Source: a virus. Taken from it: DNA of 64,000 bases. How positions within the stretch are numbered: the stretch's first letter is position 1; each line of letters opens with the position of its first letter. Below the pieces are notes generated by a model, which made no database searches, was not told the DNA's origin, and saw only the letters and a program-made list of their open reading frames with translations. A program made the translations under genes and the position numbers. Of this stretch, positions 1-9,551 are shown one piece after another. The stretch spans positions 1-64,000 of IMG/VR virus record IMGVR_UViG_3300024520_000060, one strand, 5' to 3'.

Positions 1-510
1 CTTCGTTCGCTTGGCGCCCGGGTTCTTGAACCGGCCCGACTCGTCGAATACGTAGATGCACTTCCGCTTCTGGAGCATGGCCTTCACAGCCTTGGCCCCT
101 GCCTGTGTCATCAACGAGTTATATGACATGGACAGCACGGATAGTCCGTCGTGGGCGATCAGATCCTTGAGGACCTTCTGCGTTCCCTTCTGTCCACCCT
201 TTGACGAGTACCAGGTCATCATCCTAGTCTCGGCCTGAATGTCGTCAGGCATGTGGGTGGGGATCTCGTCCTCCGTCCAGTTCACATGGACAGAGTTGGG
301 GGCCAGGATGACGACGCCGTCGATCTTGCCCGTGAGGTAGAGGTACGCTGCCGTGCCGATTGTGCAGCAGGACTTGCCTGTGCCCATCTCCCACCAGAGC
401 GCATACCCTTCCAGGTCCTTGCTCTTCTTCCACTCCTCCAGCTGGTGAGTGTAGGGAGGCAGCCGGAAGCATCGCTCCGGGCCGGGGTTCTCAATAGGGC
501 GGCAGATCAT
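1..510 (-). CDS. SNF2/DEAD-type helicase, N-terminal part (cut by window edge)
   Basis: Only the first 170 residues are in the window; the frame stays open to base 1, so the gene continues to the left. Residues 43-47 are a Walker A GTGKS in the context LWWEMGTGKS. VILAPNSV near residue 67 fits motif Ia, and FDESG at 155-159 is a DExx Walker B followed by RFKNP, an arrangement typical of SNF2-like phage helicases. A Q-motif-like PPYTHQ lies just before. By family this is an ATP-dependent DNA or nucleoprotein remodeller used in replication or recombination. The ATG at 508-510 starts the conserved part. It lies downstream of a leftward promoter-like element at about 870-897, with a terminator in between, so transcription may come from another start. 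Confidence 0.85.
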   Translation of the reverse strand, partial: MICRPIENPGPERCFRLPPYTHQLEEWKKSKDLEGYALWWEMGTGKSCCTIGTAAYLYLTGKIDGVVILAPNSVHVNWTEDEIPTHMPDDIQAETRMMTWYSSKGGQKGTQKVLKDLIAHDGLSVLSMSYNSLMTQAGAKAVKAMLQKRKCIYVFDESGRFKNPGAKRTK

Positions 511-661
511 GGTTGGCTCGGTTGGCTAGGTGGGGCCGGATCCCCGCGAAGAGTCCGGCCCCTAGGGCTTTGTAGAAGGTGGATGAAGCCAACCAGAAGA
601 ACACCTTCGCCCCGAAGACCGGATTGTACACCTGAACCTGCGGAGCGCTAGAACCTTCTGG

Positions 662-698
662 AAAAAGAGATCCCGCCTGCCGAAGCAAACGGGATCTC
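662..698 (-). terminator. Rho-independent terminator ending the structural operon
   Basis: Perfect 9-bp inverted repeat, GAGATCCCG (667-675) and CGGGATCTC (690-698), with a 14-base loop. On the minus strand the second arm is followed directly by TTTTT (662-666). It sits downstream of the last tail-operon gene ending at 1016. Confidence 0.85.
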
Positions 699-867
699 CC
701 CTCTACCTGTCAGACCCCCGTCCAACAGAACCTGTCCAAAAGAGGGATCCCTCAAGTGGAATCCGAACTCATGGCCCAAGGGATTCGGAATCCCTTAGAG
801 TACTTCCGCCCTCAAACAGTTTGGCATTCTTCGTACATGACATGCGACGCGCACTGCGTGTACATGT

Positions 868-959
868 GTACTATAGATATTTCTATTATTTCTTGAGGGG
901 TGGAGTAGTAATAAGAGAATAGTTCGTTGTTGGGCATGTCAGTCCTGCACTCGTCCCTC
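868..959 (-). promoter_or_regulatory. Leftward promoter-like element (copy A of a shared control element)
   Basis: Reading leftward, TATAGT (870-875) lies 15-16 bp from TCAAGA/CTCAAG (891-897) in an AT-rich patch. Upstream are CTTATTACTACTCC (902-915) and GAGGGACGAGTGC (947-959). Both blocks recur in the same order before the strong promoter at 27.96 kb. The orientation fits expression of the helicase at 510. The -35 match is weak. Confidence 0.5.
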
Positions 960-1015
960 CAAACGCCACTCATCCTGCCCCTCGTTACTCTGCCCGTCTC
1001 AAGGGGTCTAAGGGA

Positions 1016-1312
1016 TTATCCGATGATACTCGCTTTGATTCCGATCCAGATGACCCCGACGAGCGCAGTAATGAGGAGGCCGGTCATCACGAGTAGGCTC
1101 TTCGACTTGATGTTCTCAGACGTCTCCCTCATTTCTCGGATGAAGTGCATGTCCTGCTGGAGTGCCATCGGATCTGACGCGTCCATTCCCAGTGTGACCA
1201 AGGTCTCCTGGACAGCAGTGCGGACCACATCCTGGACATGGACAGCGGTGGGCTCCCTGGCGGCAGCTAGTTCGGAGCGAATCAGCTCCCGGAGTTCTTC
1301 GTCGGGGATCAT
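1016..1312 (-). CDS. Small membrane protein at end of tail operon, holin-like
   Basis: 98 residues. The N-terminal two thirds are charged and helical with an EELRELIRSELA start and an LRELRET-like stretch (HFIREMRETSENIKSK). Residues about 73-95 form one hydrophobic segment (LLVMTGLLITALVGVIWIGI). The layout resembles small phage membrane proteins of unknown role found behind tail genes, some called holin-like. One predicted membrane segment is compatible with a class III-type holin but does not prove it. It is the last gene before the operon terminator and starts 3 bases after the tail-tip gene stop. Confidence 0.6.
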   Translation of the reverse strand: MIPDEELRELIRSELAAAREPTAVHVQDVVRTAVQETLVTLGMDASDPMALQQDMHFIREMRETSENIKSKSLLVMTGLLITALVGVIWIGIKASIIG

Positions 1313-1314
1313 GT

Positions 1315-4281
1315 CTAGTTCTCGAAGACGGCGAACCCGTCCTGACCAGCTCCAGCTGCGTTCATGGTGATGACCTTCTTGATACCGCTATCGCTGGAGA
1401 GATGTTGGATCTCAAGGGTGTCAGTAGCGGTGAGGCTGGCGGTGCTGCCAGATGTACCTCCCGCTGTGATGAGGTTGGTCCAGGCACCACCGTTCACCCT
1501 GTATTCCACGTTCCCTACCGTGAATGCAGAGGTGAGGGTGAATGCATAGACTCCGGTGATGGTTGTAGTGTAGAGTGCACTCGTCTCGCCGTTGCTGAGG
1601 AGTCCGAACTCGAACTCTCCGCTCTTGTCATTGATCGTGGAGAACTGATGGTCAAGGGTCTGGCGCGAGACCAGATCAGTGTCCGCTCCGTCGTCGTGGT
1701 TCGCAGTGATCAGAACCTGGATGTCACCTGTGGGCGCTGCCCCATTGAGACCAATCCAGATGTCAATGAGTTGAAGTTCGTAGGTCTGACCATCCGTGAG
1801 GAATGCCTCTCCGGTGAGGATCAGGTCATCGGTTCCAGCAGGATCGTGGCGGATCTCAACCGAGTGCTGAAGGTCGTTGTCGTCGAACAGGGCCCCGGTG
1901 CCGAAGGCGATGCCGTCCGTCACGAGCGCGACGAGTTCGTTGTTGCCATCCGCCACCCGGTAGTCTCGCCGGTCGATGGTGAGCGTGGTGCTGTAGTCCT
2001 CGAACCCGGAGCCGGTGCCCTGCATGTCGACAGAGGTGGTGTCCCAGTCCGTGCCGCCCACGTTGAGCATGCTCGGAGGGTAGGGTCGACGGTTCCGCTT
2101 GTCCATCGCGAACGAGATGGTGGTTGCGGCAGACTCCAGCACTTCGTCGGTGATGCTCATGGGGATGAGCTTCACATCCACATTGTTCGTTTCCTTCACG
2201 GAGTCGACCGTGATGCCAGCCCCAGCGGTGACGATGAAGACATCAGAGCTGATCGCGTGGTCAGCCTGCACGGAGTCCAACACACCTCGGTAGACATCGA
2301 TCAGGTCGACGGTCGTGCCCGATCCTGCCTGTGCAGAGGACACGAGGATGAACTCGTCGTCGATCAGAAGCAGGTTGAGGAGTTCCACTCCGAGTTCGGT
2401 AGTGCTGGATGCGGTAGTGAACGCGGCCAGAATGTCCGTCTCGGTGTCCGGGTTGTCCGTGATGTTTAGGGTAGCCAGCGGATAGGCCGACTTCGTTGTC
2501 AGGGCGGAGGTGAGCTGTCCGATCTTCACGAAGTCGTACACTGTGCCCGCCTCTTGGTATGCCCCACTCGGGGTGCCCGAAGAGTTGCGCTCCCTGATCT
2601 CGAACTTCACCTCGTTATTGTTCTGACGCCCCATGGCGTAGAGCTTCGCCGTCAGGGTGCCCCCGGTAGTAGGGTCGCGGCGCACCAGGGCGCGAGGAGC
2701 CTCGAAGGCTCGCTGTTCGGTCGCAGGGAAGGCCACAAGCGTATCCTCTGGAGCGGTCCACCCGGTAGGCCCGGGGGCTGCACCGGACGCTGAGGCGCTG
2801 TAGAAGACGTCCTGAACAAGGTCCAGCCGGATCTTGTTGTTTTCCAGCTGCCCGTAGTCGATCCGCTGAACCCGCATCGGCATCTCTACGATGCCCAGGG
2901 TTGCATGGGTGAACGTGTAGACGTCTCCCGGGTTGACGTCCCAGAAGGTACGGTCCACGGTGATGGTGGCCTTCGCGAGCGGGTAGCTCAGGGTGCGGAG
3001 GTCTCGCCATGCGAGCACGTTCGCCAGGTCTGCGTTCTTGCAGCCAGGATAGCTGACAGTTGAGCTGACGTTGGAACCTTGGATCCGGATGTTCGCCGTG
3101 TCTTGGGCCAGCCCGAAGGTGGTCTTGTACTCGTCATCCCTATCGCTGTACTGCGTGCGGATGATGTTGGTCGTGTTCTCCCAGCTGCCACGACTGAAGC
3201 TCCAGTCCGCCTTGGACATGTTGCCGACGTTGATGTTCGGCAGCGCAGCAGGGGTATAGTCCGCCCGGACGAGCTTCACCACCCACAGCGCGGTAGTCTG
3301 ATCGAAGAAGATCACACCTTCGATCTGCTTCTCAACGATGCGGATGACCTCGGCAGCTTCCGTTGGGCTGTCCAGGATGAAGCTGAATCCGTTGCCTTCA
3401 GTTGCCAAGGTAGCGGCAGCTGCCGCGAAGTTGGTCGTGTCGATTTCCGCAGGGTCATAGCCCAGGCCCCAGTCCGAGTCGGTCATGATCTCGTAGATCA
3501 CGTTCATCGGATTGCAGTCAGCACTGTTGATGATTTCGGCACCGGCAGCCAGGGACAAACCATCCGGGATGCGCCGGAGCTCGAACTTGTTGGGCTTGAT
3601 GCTGGTCGAGTTACCCAGGTAGGCATTCTCGGAGGAGGGAGCCAGGTAGCAGGTGCCTCGGTAGGCAGGGGTGTCCCCACCCTCGAGTTGGAAGGCTGTC
3701 AGGTAGGTACTGACCGCCTGGTTCGCCGCCCCACCATGGAACTTCCAGGTACCAATGAAGCCACCATTGCCGAGGTCGTTCCCTCCGAACAGTCTCGGCT
3801 CACTGATCGCGATGTCGTTTCCGGCAGTGACGATTGCTCCACCATATACAGCATCGTCACCAACCCACATCTCGAGCAGGCCATCATGCGTGCCGGTCAG
3901 AGGCCCACGGCACAGCGCGAACTGAATCCCGAGATAGTACTTGTAGCCAGTGATGACTGACTCTGAGGAGAACATCCCCGTCTTGACCTTCTCCTTGATT
4001 TTCTCCTGGAAGAGGTCGCCGTACCACACCACGTTCGGACCGTCAATGCGGACGGTACCCCAGATGAGGGGAACAGCGCGTCCCTCCGTAGCCGTCGGGA
4101 ACTTGAAGTCGCCCAGGCCAGAGGGCTTGGCGTTCTCGAGTTCGGGCTTGGGCGCGAGCAGGATGCTGGCCACGAAGGTGATGGCCCACCAGAGGAGGGT
4201 CCACCAGAAGCCGCCCCGGGCCCGGGCCTTGGGATCACTCTCCCAACGGATGAGCGCACACTGGAACTTGGTGAGAATCAT
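1315..4281 (-). CDS. Tail tip / central hub protein (J-like)
   Basis: 988 residues, by far the largest distal-tail gene. A short N-terminal basic part and a hydrophobic stretch (WWTLLWWAITFVASILLAP, about 26-44) are followed by EGRAVPLIWGTVRIDGPNVVWYGD, the signature at the start of phage host-specificity/baseplate hub proteins. The C-terminal 300 residues are rich in Thr, Asp and beta-type sequence. In this position, directly before the tail operon end and after the BR0599-type gene, such proteins form the tail tip and contact the receptor. Its ATG overlaps the upstream stop by four bases, so translation is probably coupled. Confidence 0.8.
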   Translation of the reverse strand: MILTKFQCALIRWESDPKARARGGFWWTLLWWAITFVASILLAPKPELENAKPSGLGDFKFPTATEGRAVPLIWGTVRIDGPNVVWYGDLFQEKIKEKVKTGMFSSESVITGYKYYLGIQFALCRGPLTGTHDGLLEMWVGDDAVYGGAIVTAGNDIAISEPRLFGGNDLGNGGFIGTWKFHGGAANQAVSTYLTAFQLEGGDTPAYRGTCYLAPSSENAYLGNSTSIKPNKFELRRIPDGLSLAAGAEIINSADCNPMNVIYEIMTDSDWGLGYDPAEIDTTNFAAAAATLATEGNGFSFILDSPTEAAEVIRIVEKQIEGVIFFDQTTALWVVKLVRADYTPAALPNINVGNMSKADWSFSRGSWENTTNIIRTQYSDRDDEYKTTFGLAQDTANIRIQGSNVSSTVSYPGCKNADLANVLAWRDLRTLSYPLAKATITVDRTFWDVNPGDVYTFTHATLGIVEMPMRVQRIDYGQLENNKIRLDLVQDVFYSASASGAAPGPTGWTAPEDTLVAFPATEQRAFEAPRALVRRDPTTGGTLTAKLYAMGRQNNNEVKFEIRERNSSGTPSGAYQEAGTVYDFVKIGQLTSALTTKSAYPLATLNITDNPDTETDILAAFTTASSTTELGVELLNLLLIDDEFILVSSAQAGSGTTVDLIDVYRGVLDSVQADHAISSDVFIVTAGAGITVDSVKETNNVDVKLIPMSITDEVLESAATTISFAMDKRNRRPYPPSMLNVGGTDWDTTSVDMQGTGSGFEDYSTTLTIDRRDYRVADGNNELVALVTDGIAFGTGALFDDNDLQHSVEIRHDPAGTDDLILTGEAFLTDGQTYELQLIDIWIGLNGAAPTGDIQVLITANHDDGADTDLVSRQTLDHQFSTINDKSGEFEFGLLSNGETSALYTTTITGVYAFTLTSAFTVGNVEYRVNGGAWTNLITAGGTSGSTASLTATDTLEIQHLSSDSGIKKVITMNAAGAGQDGFAVFEN

Positions 4282-5108
4282 GTGGAGATCCCCGTCTGGA
4301 AGATGTTCTTGGTGGGCACGAAGGCGAACCCTCCGTAGTTGATGACGTTGTTGAACTTGTTCTTGCAGACGGAGATCGAATGGTCGCAGCCTGCGAAGAC
4401 GATTACCGTGGAGCCCAACGGGCTGGCAGAGAACGGAAGGAGCAGCGTCAGGACGTCGCCGGAGCTGGACAGGATGAGTCTGCGGTCCACACCCCCAAGG
4501 GACTCCACGAATCCACCATTGAAGAAGTTGGCGCCGAAGGCTGTGACACCTGTGACAGTGATCGTGTTCCCACTGACAGCCGTGACCGCAGCCGCCGAAA
4601 GACGGAAGGCCGGGTCAGTGTCGTCTACCTGACAGAGGTCGTCGTAGAGAACGTGGTTGCAGAGGCCCTGATAGTTGAAACGAGGGATGGTGCGACTGGT
4701 CGCCGTGACGAGCGGATCCACATTGATCTTGGCCAGGCGGCCATGATCCGAGAAGGCCACAGCGGCAACTCGGCCCTCGAAGATCTTGATGACCTCGAAG
4801 CCGGGGCCATCGCTGCGCTGAATGCGCTCGATCACAACGGAGGTGGCTACCCCGGGGACAGAGTTGATGAACTGCGCCGCGATGGCGTTCTCTGTCGGAA
4901 CCGTGATGACCAGGCTCTGGTCACGCTGGTCGGGACCCCCACCAGCCATCGCTTCTCGGCTAATCGTGACAGCGGTGAAGAGGTCAGCACCCTCAGTGAC
5001 ATCGTCCTCAGCAGAGGTCCATCGGTTGATGGCCGCCCCTGTTGTGAAGGTGTAGAGCTCTACCGGGCGGGAGCCCTCGAGAGATTCTTCGTAGGTGCTG
5101 AAGGCCAT
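4278..5108 (-). CDS. Distal tail protein, DUF2163/BR0599 family
   Basis: 276 residues. The N-terminus (SRPVELYTFTTG) and the C-terminus (GCDHSISVCKNKFNN followed by YGGFAFVP) match the DUF2163 plus phage BR0599 arrangement found in tail-tip proteins of lambda-like and gene-transfer-agent tails. The conserved Cys residues near 182 and 252-257 are typical of the C-terminal domain. It overlaps the hub gene by 4 bases and lies 6 bases from the next tail gene. It probably belongs to the hub complex at the tail end. Confidence 0.8.
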   Translation of the reverse strand: MAFSTYEESLEGSRPVELYTFTTGAAINRWTSAEDDVTEGADLFTAVTISREAMAGGGPDQRDQSLVITVPTENAIAAQFINSVPGVATSVVIERIQRSDGPGFEVIKIFEGRVAAVAFSDHGRLAKINVDPLVTATSRTIPRFNYQGLCNHVLYDDLCQVDDTDPAFRLSAAAVTAVSGNTITVTGVTAFGANFFNGGFVESLGGVDRRLILSSSGDVLTLLLPFSASPLGSTVIVFAGCDHSISVCKNKFNNVINYGGFAFVPTKNIFQTGIST

Positions 5109-5114
5109 GGGGGT

Positions 5115-6839
5115 TCAGGGCAGAATGGAGCGGACGGGACCAGAGACGTAGACCTGTCGCTCGCCTCGAACATACCTGATTTCCAGCTCGTCCGTATCGA
5201 ATCTCACCTCTTCCAGGTAGGAAATCCGATCAATTTCTGCGAGCGTGATGTCCTGGCCCCAGATTGCGTCCACGACCAGAGTCTCTGTTGTAGAGTCAAC
5301 CTCTACAGCGGTGGTGACCTGACGAGTGAAGATGGTGCCGTCGACGAGCTTCACCCAGATCCTATCCCTGGGCTGGCGCTGCCTGACGAACTGGACATAC
5401 CCCATGTTGACGATGTTCAGATCCTGAGATGCCGTAGCAAGGTTCTGGTTGGCGATCAGGTCATTGCGGAAGGTGGGCACGTAGAAGCTGATCTGACGCC
5501 CACGGAGCGCATGGAGGAGGCCTCGGAGATCCCAGAGCTCGGCCCTGGAGTTGGCTCGAAGGGTCAGGGGGTACACGCTGATCCCGTTTTCCCAGGGACT
5601 GTCCTGGAAGGGCAGGCCAGTGATGTTGTCCACAAGGATGAGCTCCTGCAGCATGGAAGCCTGCTTCTGGCCACCCCGCATGACGTTGCAGTCGTCAAGC
5701 AGTACCTTGGAGTTATAGACGTCGAAGGGTGTGGTGCTTCCCAGGTTCGCATCGTTGTCCGTGATGCGGAACCGGAGCTTGACGTTCTGGTCTCCACTCG
5801 TCCACCGGCTGGCTGCGACCTGCCTCTGCATGTGTCCTGTACGCAGAGGAGTCACGGATGCCCCCACAGGGTAGGAGCCCACGACAGCGCTCTTCAGCGT
5901 GACGGTGGTGGAGGTGAAGCTGTCCACAGTCTGGACATCGAAGGTGGAGGCGTCGGTGAAGATCAGGATCAGCCCATCGTTACGGTAGTCCGCGTCGTCG
6001 GTGCTGTCCACGTTGATCGTGAGGTCCCCAGCCGTCACAGCGACACTCACCTCGGTGGCCTCGTGCCACATAGGCACACCCCAGTTGCGGCTCTGCCAGT
6101 CGAACATCAGGGACTCGAACCGGCTGTTGTCGAAGGTGCCGTTGTCCATTCGGACATCCCACTCGAAGAATTGACGAGGGTTCTTCCGAGCGGCGATCCG
6201 CTGCTCGCTACCGTCCTCGTGTTCAATGATGTCGGTCAGGAACTGCAGCTTCTCAAGGTAGGGAATCTCCGGCCTGATCGGGAAGAGTACGATCCGGTTC
6301 AGGACGATCGGCACCAGGATGGTGACAGCCCCAGAGTCGAACTCGAAGTCCAGAGTGCTGTCCACCGACGGGCTACCAGTGGCGCTGACCTCCAGAGTCA
6401 TGGCGTACCCTGCCAAGGGGTACATCGGTGCCGGCAGCCCGGGGTTTCCAGACAGAGTGGTGCCATCTCCAGCGTTGTTCGTGAAGCCGGTCCAGCTGCC
6501 CTCAGTTTTCCGGAAGCCGGAGAACACATCCATGGCAATAGACTGATCGCTTAGGATGTTGCCAAGGTCAAACGAGCGGGGGATGACATGATAGTTCTCG
6601 AAGAAGTCCGGAAACGCCTCGTCCTGGTGGAGGCCCACGAACACAGCGTTCAGCACATGATTGGTCTTCCCAGGACCAGCCACAAGGTTGTGCATCTCCT
6701 GCTGCATCGACGGCAACCCGTCAGCAGGAAACGGAAAGAGCGTGGGCAGCGATCTCAGATACGCATCGGCGGCAGCCCCGTTGTCGGTAACTGCCGCCGT
6801 GATGAGTGTGGTCTGAGAGAGCCCCGCGAAGACGGTCAT
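5115..6839 (-). CDS. Minor tail protein
   Basis: 574 residues, no signal peptide or membrane segment. The last 40 residues (VRFDTDELEIRYV and VSGPVRSIL) resemble the C-terminal signature of distal minor tail proteins next to DUF2163 proteins, and NWGVPMWHEA near 255 is a conserved-looking aromatic patch. Its ATG shares bases with the stop of the preceding gene. The assignment to the distal tail rests on position and this C-terminal pattern; the precise role is not visible. Confidence 0.65.
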   Translation of the reverse strand: MTVFAGLSQTTLITAAVTDNGAAADAYLRSLPTLFPFPADGLPSMQQEMHNLVAGPGKTNHVLNAVFVGLHQDEAFPDFFENYHVIPRSFDLGNILSDQSIAMDVFSGFRKTEGSWTGFTNNAGDGTTLSGNPGLPAPMYPLAGYAMTLEVSATGSPSVDSTLDFEFDSGAVTILVPIVLNRIVLFPIRPEIPYLEKLQFLTDIIEHEDGSEQRIAARKNPRQFFEWDVRMDNGTFDNSRFESLMFDWQSRNWGVPMWHEATEVSVAVTAGDLTINVDSTDDADYRNDGLILIFTDASTFDVQTVDSFTSTTVTLKSAVVGSYPVGASVTPLRTGHMQRQVAASRWTSGDQNVKLRFRITDNDANLGSTTPFDVYNSKVLLDDCNVMRGGQKQASMLQELILVDNITGLPFQDSPWENGISVYPLTLRANSRAELWDLRGLLHALRGRQISFYVPTFRNDLIANQNLATASQDLNIVNMGYVQFVRQRQPRDRIWVKLVDGTIFTRQVTTAVEVDSTTETLVVDAIWGQDITLAEIDRISYLEEVRFDTDELEIRYVRGERQVYVSGPVRSILP

Positions 6840-7861
6840 CAGGCAGTGACCTTCTTGTAGGCGATGCCCTGGTAGTAGGTCCGCCCGATGACGTCGTCCT
6901 CAGTACGCCTCACCTGAGGGAAGAAGAGCCACACATCCGAACCGACCGTGACCTCCTGGCCAGCGGTGAAGTTGAAGATGTCCACACCACGGATGTCCGG
7001 GATGTCACCGAGGAAGTAAGCATAGTCGTTCGTGAAGTCCCTCAGGAAGATAGCCCACGGGTACATCGGGATGTGTCCCGTCGCATTGTCCGAACGGAAG
7101 TCTCCGAGCCCAAAGGCCACAGGGCCTGCTCGGAACCCGCCGAACGTGAGTCGTTTGTGCTCGCCCGCCGTGTCAACGAAGTTGGCACTCTCGTCGGCAG
7201 TGATACCCCCAGCGTGCATCAGCCACTTCTCGGCCGCGAGTTGGTTGGGCAGTCCTTCCGCATGGATGGTAGCCGCCCTGCGCGAGGGGGTCCCCACAAC
7301 AGCCTGCATCCCATCAAACGGAGGGTATGCCTGGGTATCCACACCCGACGATGCGCTGTTCTCATCGGCGAAGTGCCCATAGCAGTACTCGCCTCCGGTC
7401 CAGTCATTGAACTTGTTCATCTCGCCCCATCCGAAGTGGCGGAATGTCTCGCTGGCGATCTCCACCACGATGTGGACGTAGGCAGGGCTCGCGTCCTGCT
7501 CGAAGATGTAGTAGGACGGGAAGGGACCATCGCCGATGTCGTTCACGCACCGCTCGTCATCAAGCTGCGCGTCCGTGCCAAAGGCAGCGTTGTACCCATT
7601 CCCGCTGTCGTCGGTATGCGCGCCGGGGAACACCGCACCGGCATTGGCGAGTGCCTGGTGGATGGACAGGTTGTTGGGAGCGTTCGCCACCCACTTCAGG
7701 CCAACGTGCATGGAGTTCTTGTTCCACTGCGCGAATCCCTCAGCAGCGGTGGTAGTACCATCATCGAAGTCGTCTTGTGTCCACCCGTGGGCAGCCATGA
7801 AGACGTCGATCTTGGAGAGGAGGTCGCCGAGGTCGGTGGCGGAGCCGGTTTGATAGGCCAT
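6839..7861 (-). CDS. Tail-associated structural protein, function unknown
   Basis: 340 residues, acidic, with many aromatic residues and no membrane segment. The start (LGDLLSKIDVFMAAHGWTQ) and end (FFPQVRRTEDDVIGRTYYQG) resemble structural proteins encoded between tape measure and tail tip in siphoviruses. It may be a fibre or receptor-side component. It starts 5 bases after the previous stop and is part of the tail transcript. Confidence 0.55.
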   Translation of the reverse strand: MAYQTGSATDLGDLLSKIDVFMAAHGWTQDDFDDGTTTAAEGFAQWNKNSMHVGLKWVANAPNNLSIHQALANAGAVFPGAHTDDSGNGYNAAFGTDAQLDDERCVNDIGDGPFPSYYIFEQDASPAYVHIVVEIASETFRHFGWGEMNKFNDWTGGEYCYGHFADENSASSGVDTQAYPPFDGMQAVVGTPSRRAATIHAEGLPNQLAAEKWLMHAGGITADESANFVDTAGEHKRLTFGGFRAGPVAFGLGDFRSDNATGHIPMYPWAIFLRDFTNDYAYFLGDIPDIRGVDIFNFTAGQEVTVGSDVWLFFPQVRRTEDDVIGRTYYQGIAYKKVTA

Positions 7862-7865
7862 GAGA

Positions 7866-9551
7866 TCAGTCCTCGTCCAGAGCGAAGTAGCTCCAGTCCT
7901 GGATACGGTTGCCGTTATGGAAGATGGTGTAGCGTTTGGTGGTCAACTCGAAGCGATCCTCGCTCACGATTGCGTTGCCTCCGGTGTGGAACCAGAAGAC
8001 TCCGTCGATCTCACCATAGATGTTGTAGAAGTCCGGGAAGAGGTTTACACCAGAGTTCTCGTATCGGATGACCATCGGAGGGACGAGCCAATAGTAGTCG
8101 TCCCCCGTCCCCGGGGTGGGCTTGAGCAGCAGGTTCTGGGTGCCAGGCACCCCACTGACAGGAATGATTGAATGACCACCAGTTGAACTCCAGTCCACAT
8201 CCGAAGTGAGCGACACCTTCTGGTCCGCTCCCGACAGTGCGCCACGGTTCGTGAACGGGTAGATGCAGAACTCGTGTTCAATGATACGAGTAGAGGCCGA
8301 GTCTGAGGTAGCTGCAGCGAAGCTCAGCCAAGTGGCCGCAGGTAGCCGCAGGTAGCCCGGTCCGATGGGGTCACCAGAGACCGAGGAGATGACCTCCACG
8401 ATTCCACCAGTCAGCTCGGAGGTCTCGTCCCACAACCTGTTCTGGTCACTGGTATGGCCAGAGATCCAAAGCGGGTAGGGGTACTCGGTATCCGTGGCCG
8501 TCTGGTTCAGGAAGCCCACGTACATGCTGGAGTACTGGGTCGTGGCACCCGACTCAACCTTGCAGACCATGATGATGCGTCGACCTGTCCAGGAGATCCA
8601 CCAACCAATATTGGGATCAGCATCGTCATCCTTCAGAACCACGTACGACCCAATGTTCCCGTTGGTCGGGAGAGCTCCGGTGCTATCGTTGATCTGGTTC
8701 GAAGGTGCCGTACCAGCGTTCATACCAATCTGCTGGTGGATGGGCAGTGTGGCACTGTATGCCGTGGCACCGTAGAGAGCCCAGTTGAACGCTGTGTCGA
8801 ATCCCGAGGCCTGACTGAAGGGGCGGATGACGACATGGATCTCGTCAAGGCCAGCGAGACCTTCGCCCTCGAGCATGCAGACCTGCTCTTCGTTGGCAGC
8901 GAACGTTCCATCTGCCCACGTGACGGTCAGCTCACAGGCATCGTCTCCGGAACCGTCGTTGGTGGTGGCCACATCGTTGGACGGCACCTCTTCGTAGTTG
9001 CCTGCCACAAGGAGAGTGACCGTCGCCACACCCGTACCCGCTCCGCCGGTGAGCGTCGCCACAGTGAACGTCGCGTCCGCACCTGCGAACCCCTGGACAC
9101 CCGGTAGCACGTTGGTCGCTGTGAGGATGTCACCGACGTTGTAGCCGTTCCCAGCGGTTCCCACCACGGCGCTGGCCGCCTGTTGCGTACGACGATTCTG
9201 GGACCACACAGCAGCGCTCATGGTCAGTACGAAGGTGGCGTTGATGCCCGAGCCGGTGGTGCCGCTCTGGGCATTGGTCGTGACGTCCGTGGGGTCGACC
9301 GTGTAGGCCCCGCTTCGGTAGACTCGGATGCCGTCGATGACCCCAGCGGCAACAGACGTCACCTCCAGTTGCGCCAAGATGGAGGACGTTGAACCCGTGG
9401 CGTCGATCTCGATGATGTCGCCGATGGCATGACCTGTGCCACCCACAGCGACAGCGACCGAGGCGAGGTGGCGCGAGTTGACCACGACCTCGAGCAACTT
9501 GTCGAGCATGTCGACATGGTCGGTGATTCCGGTTCCGCTATTGAAGGGCAT
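7866..9551 (-). CDS. Tail-associated structural protein, function unknown
   Basis: 561 residues. Residues about 35-225 are Gly/Thr/Val-rich with repeated turns of the type GxGYNVGDILTAT and GHAIGDIIEID, a pattern of beta-structured fibre proteins. The C-terminal half holds Trp- and Tyr-rich sequence. It lies between the tape measure and the minor tail genes and shares the same gene order logic as the following 340-aa protein, so a fibre or tail-surface role is inferred only. Confidence 0.55.
   Translation of the reverse strand: MPFNSGTGITDHVDMLDKLLEVVVNSRHLASVAVAVGGTGHAIGDIIEIDATGSTSSILAQLEVTSVAAGVIDGIRVYRSGAYTVDPTDVTTNAQSGTTGSGINATFVLTMSAAVWSQNRRTQQAASAVVGTAGNGYNVGDILTATNVLPGVQGFAGADATFTVATLTGGAGTGVATVTLLVAGNYEEVPSNDVATTNDGSGDDACELTVTWADGTFAANEEQVCMLEGEGLAGLDEIHVVIRPFSQASGFDTAFNWALYGATAYSATLPIHQQIGMNAGTAPSNQINDSTGALPTNGNIGSYVVLKDDDADPNIGWWISWTGRRIIMVCKVESGATTQYSSMYVGFLNQTATDTEYPYPLWISGHTSDQNRLWDETSELTGGIVEVISSVSGDPIGPGYLRLPAATWLSFAAATSDSASTRIIEHEFCIYPFTNRGALSGADQKVSLTSDVDWSSTGGHSIIPVSGVPGTQNLLLKPTPGTGDDYYWLVPPMVIRYENSGVNLFPDFYNIYGEIDGVFWFHTGGNAIVSEDRFELTTKRYTIFHNGNRIQDWSYFALDED

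Larger units (their letters stand above)
511..1015. other. Intergenic region between tail operon end and helicase
   Basis: About 500 bases without a convincing gene. It holds a leftward rho-independent terminator, two perfect palindromes (GAGGGATCCCTC at 742-753 and AAGGGATTC/GAATCCCTT arms at 778-796), and an AT-rich leftward promoter-like patch. It also carries two sequence blocks shared with the 27.9-kb control region in inverted orientation. Confidence 0.7.

Noticed and set aside
491-688. 65-codon minus-strand ORF before the helicase
   Set aside because: Its TTG start lies in the loop of a strong terminator hairpin and it overlaps the helicase start; no sign of coding.
4380-6554. Long (724-codon) plus-strand ORF opposite tail genes
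   Set aside because: It is the antisense shadow of two well-supported tail genes; the sequence is low-complexity Arg/Val/Glu without domains. GC-rich DNA gives many such frames here.
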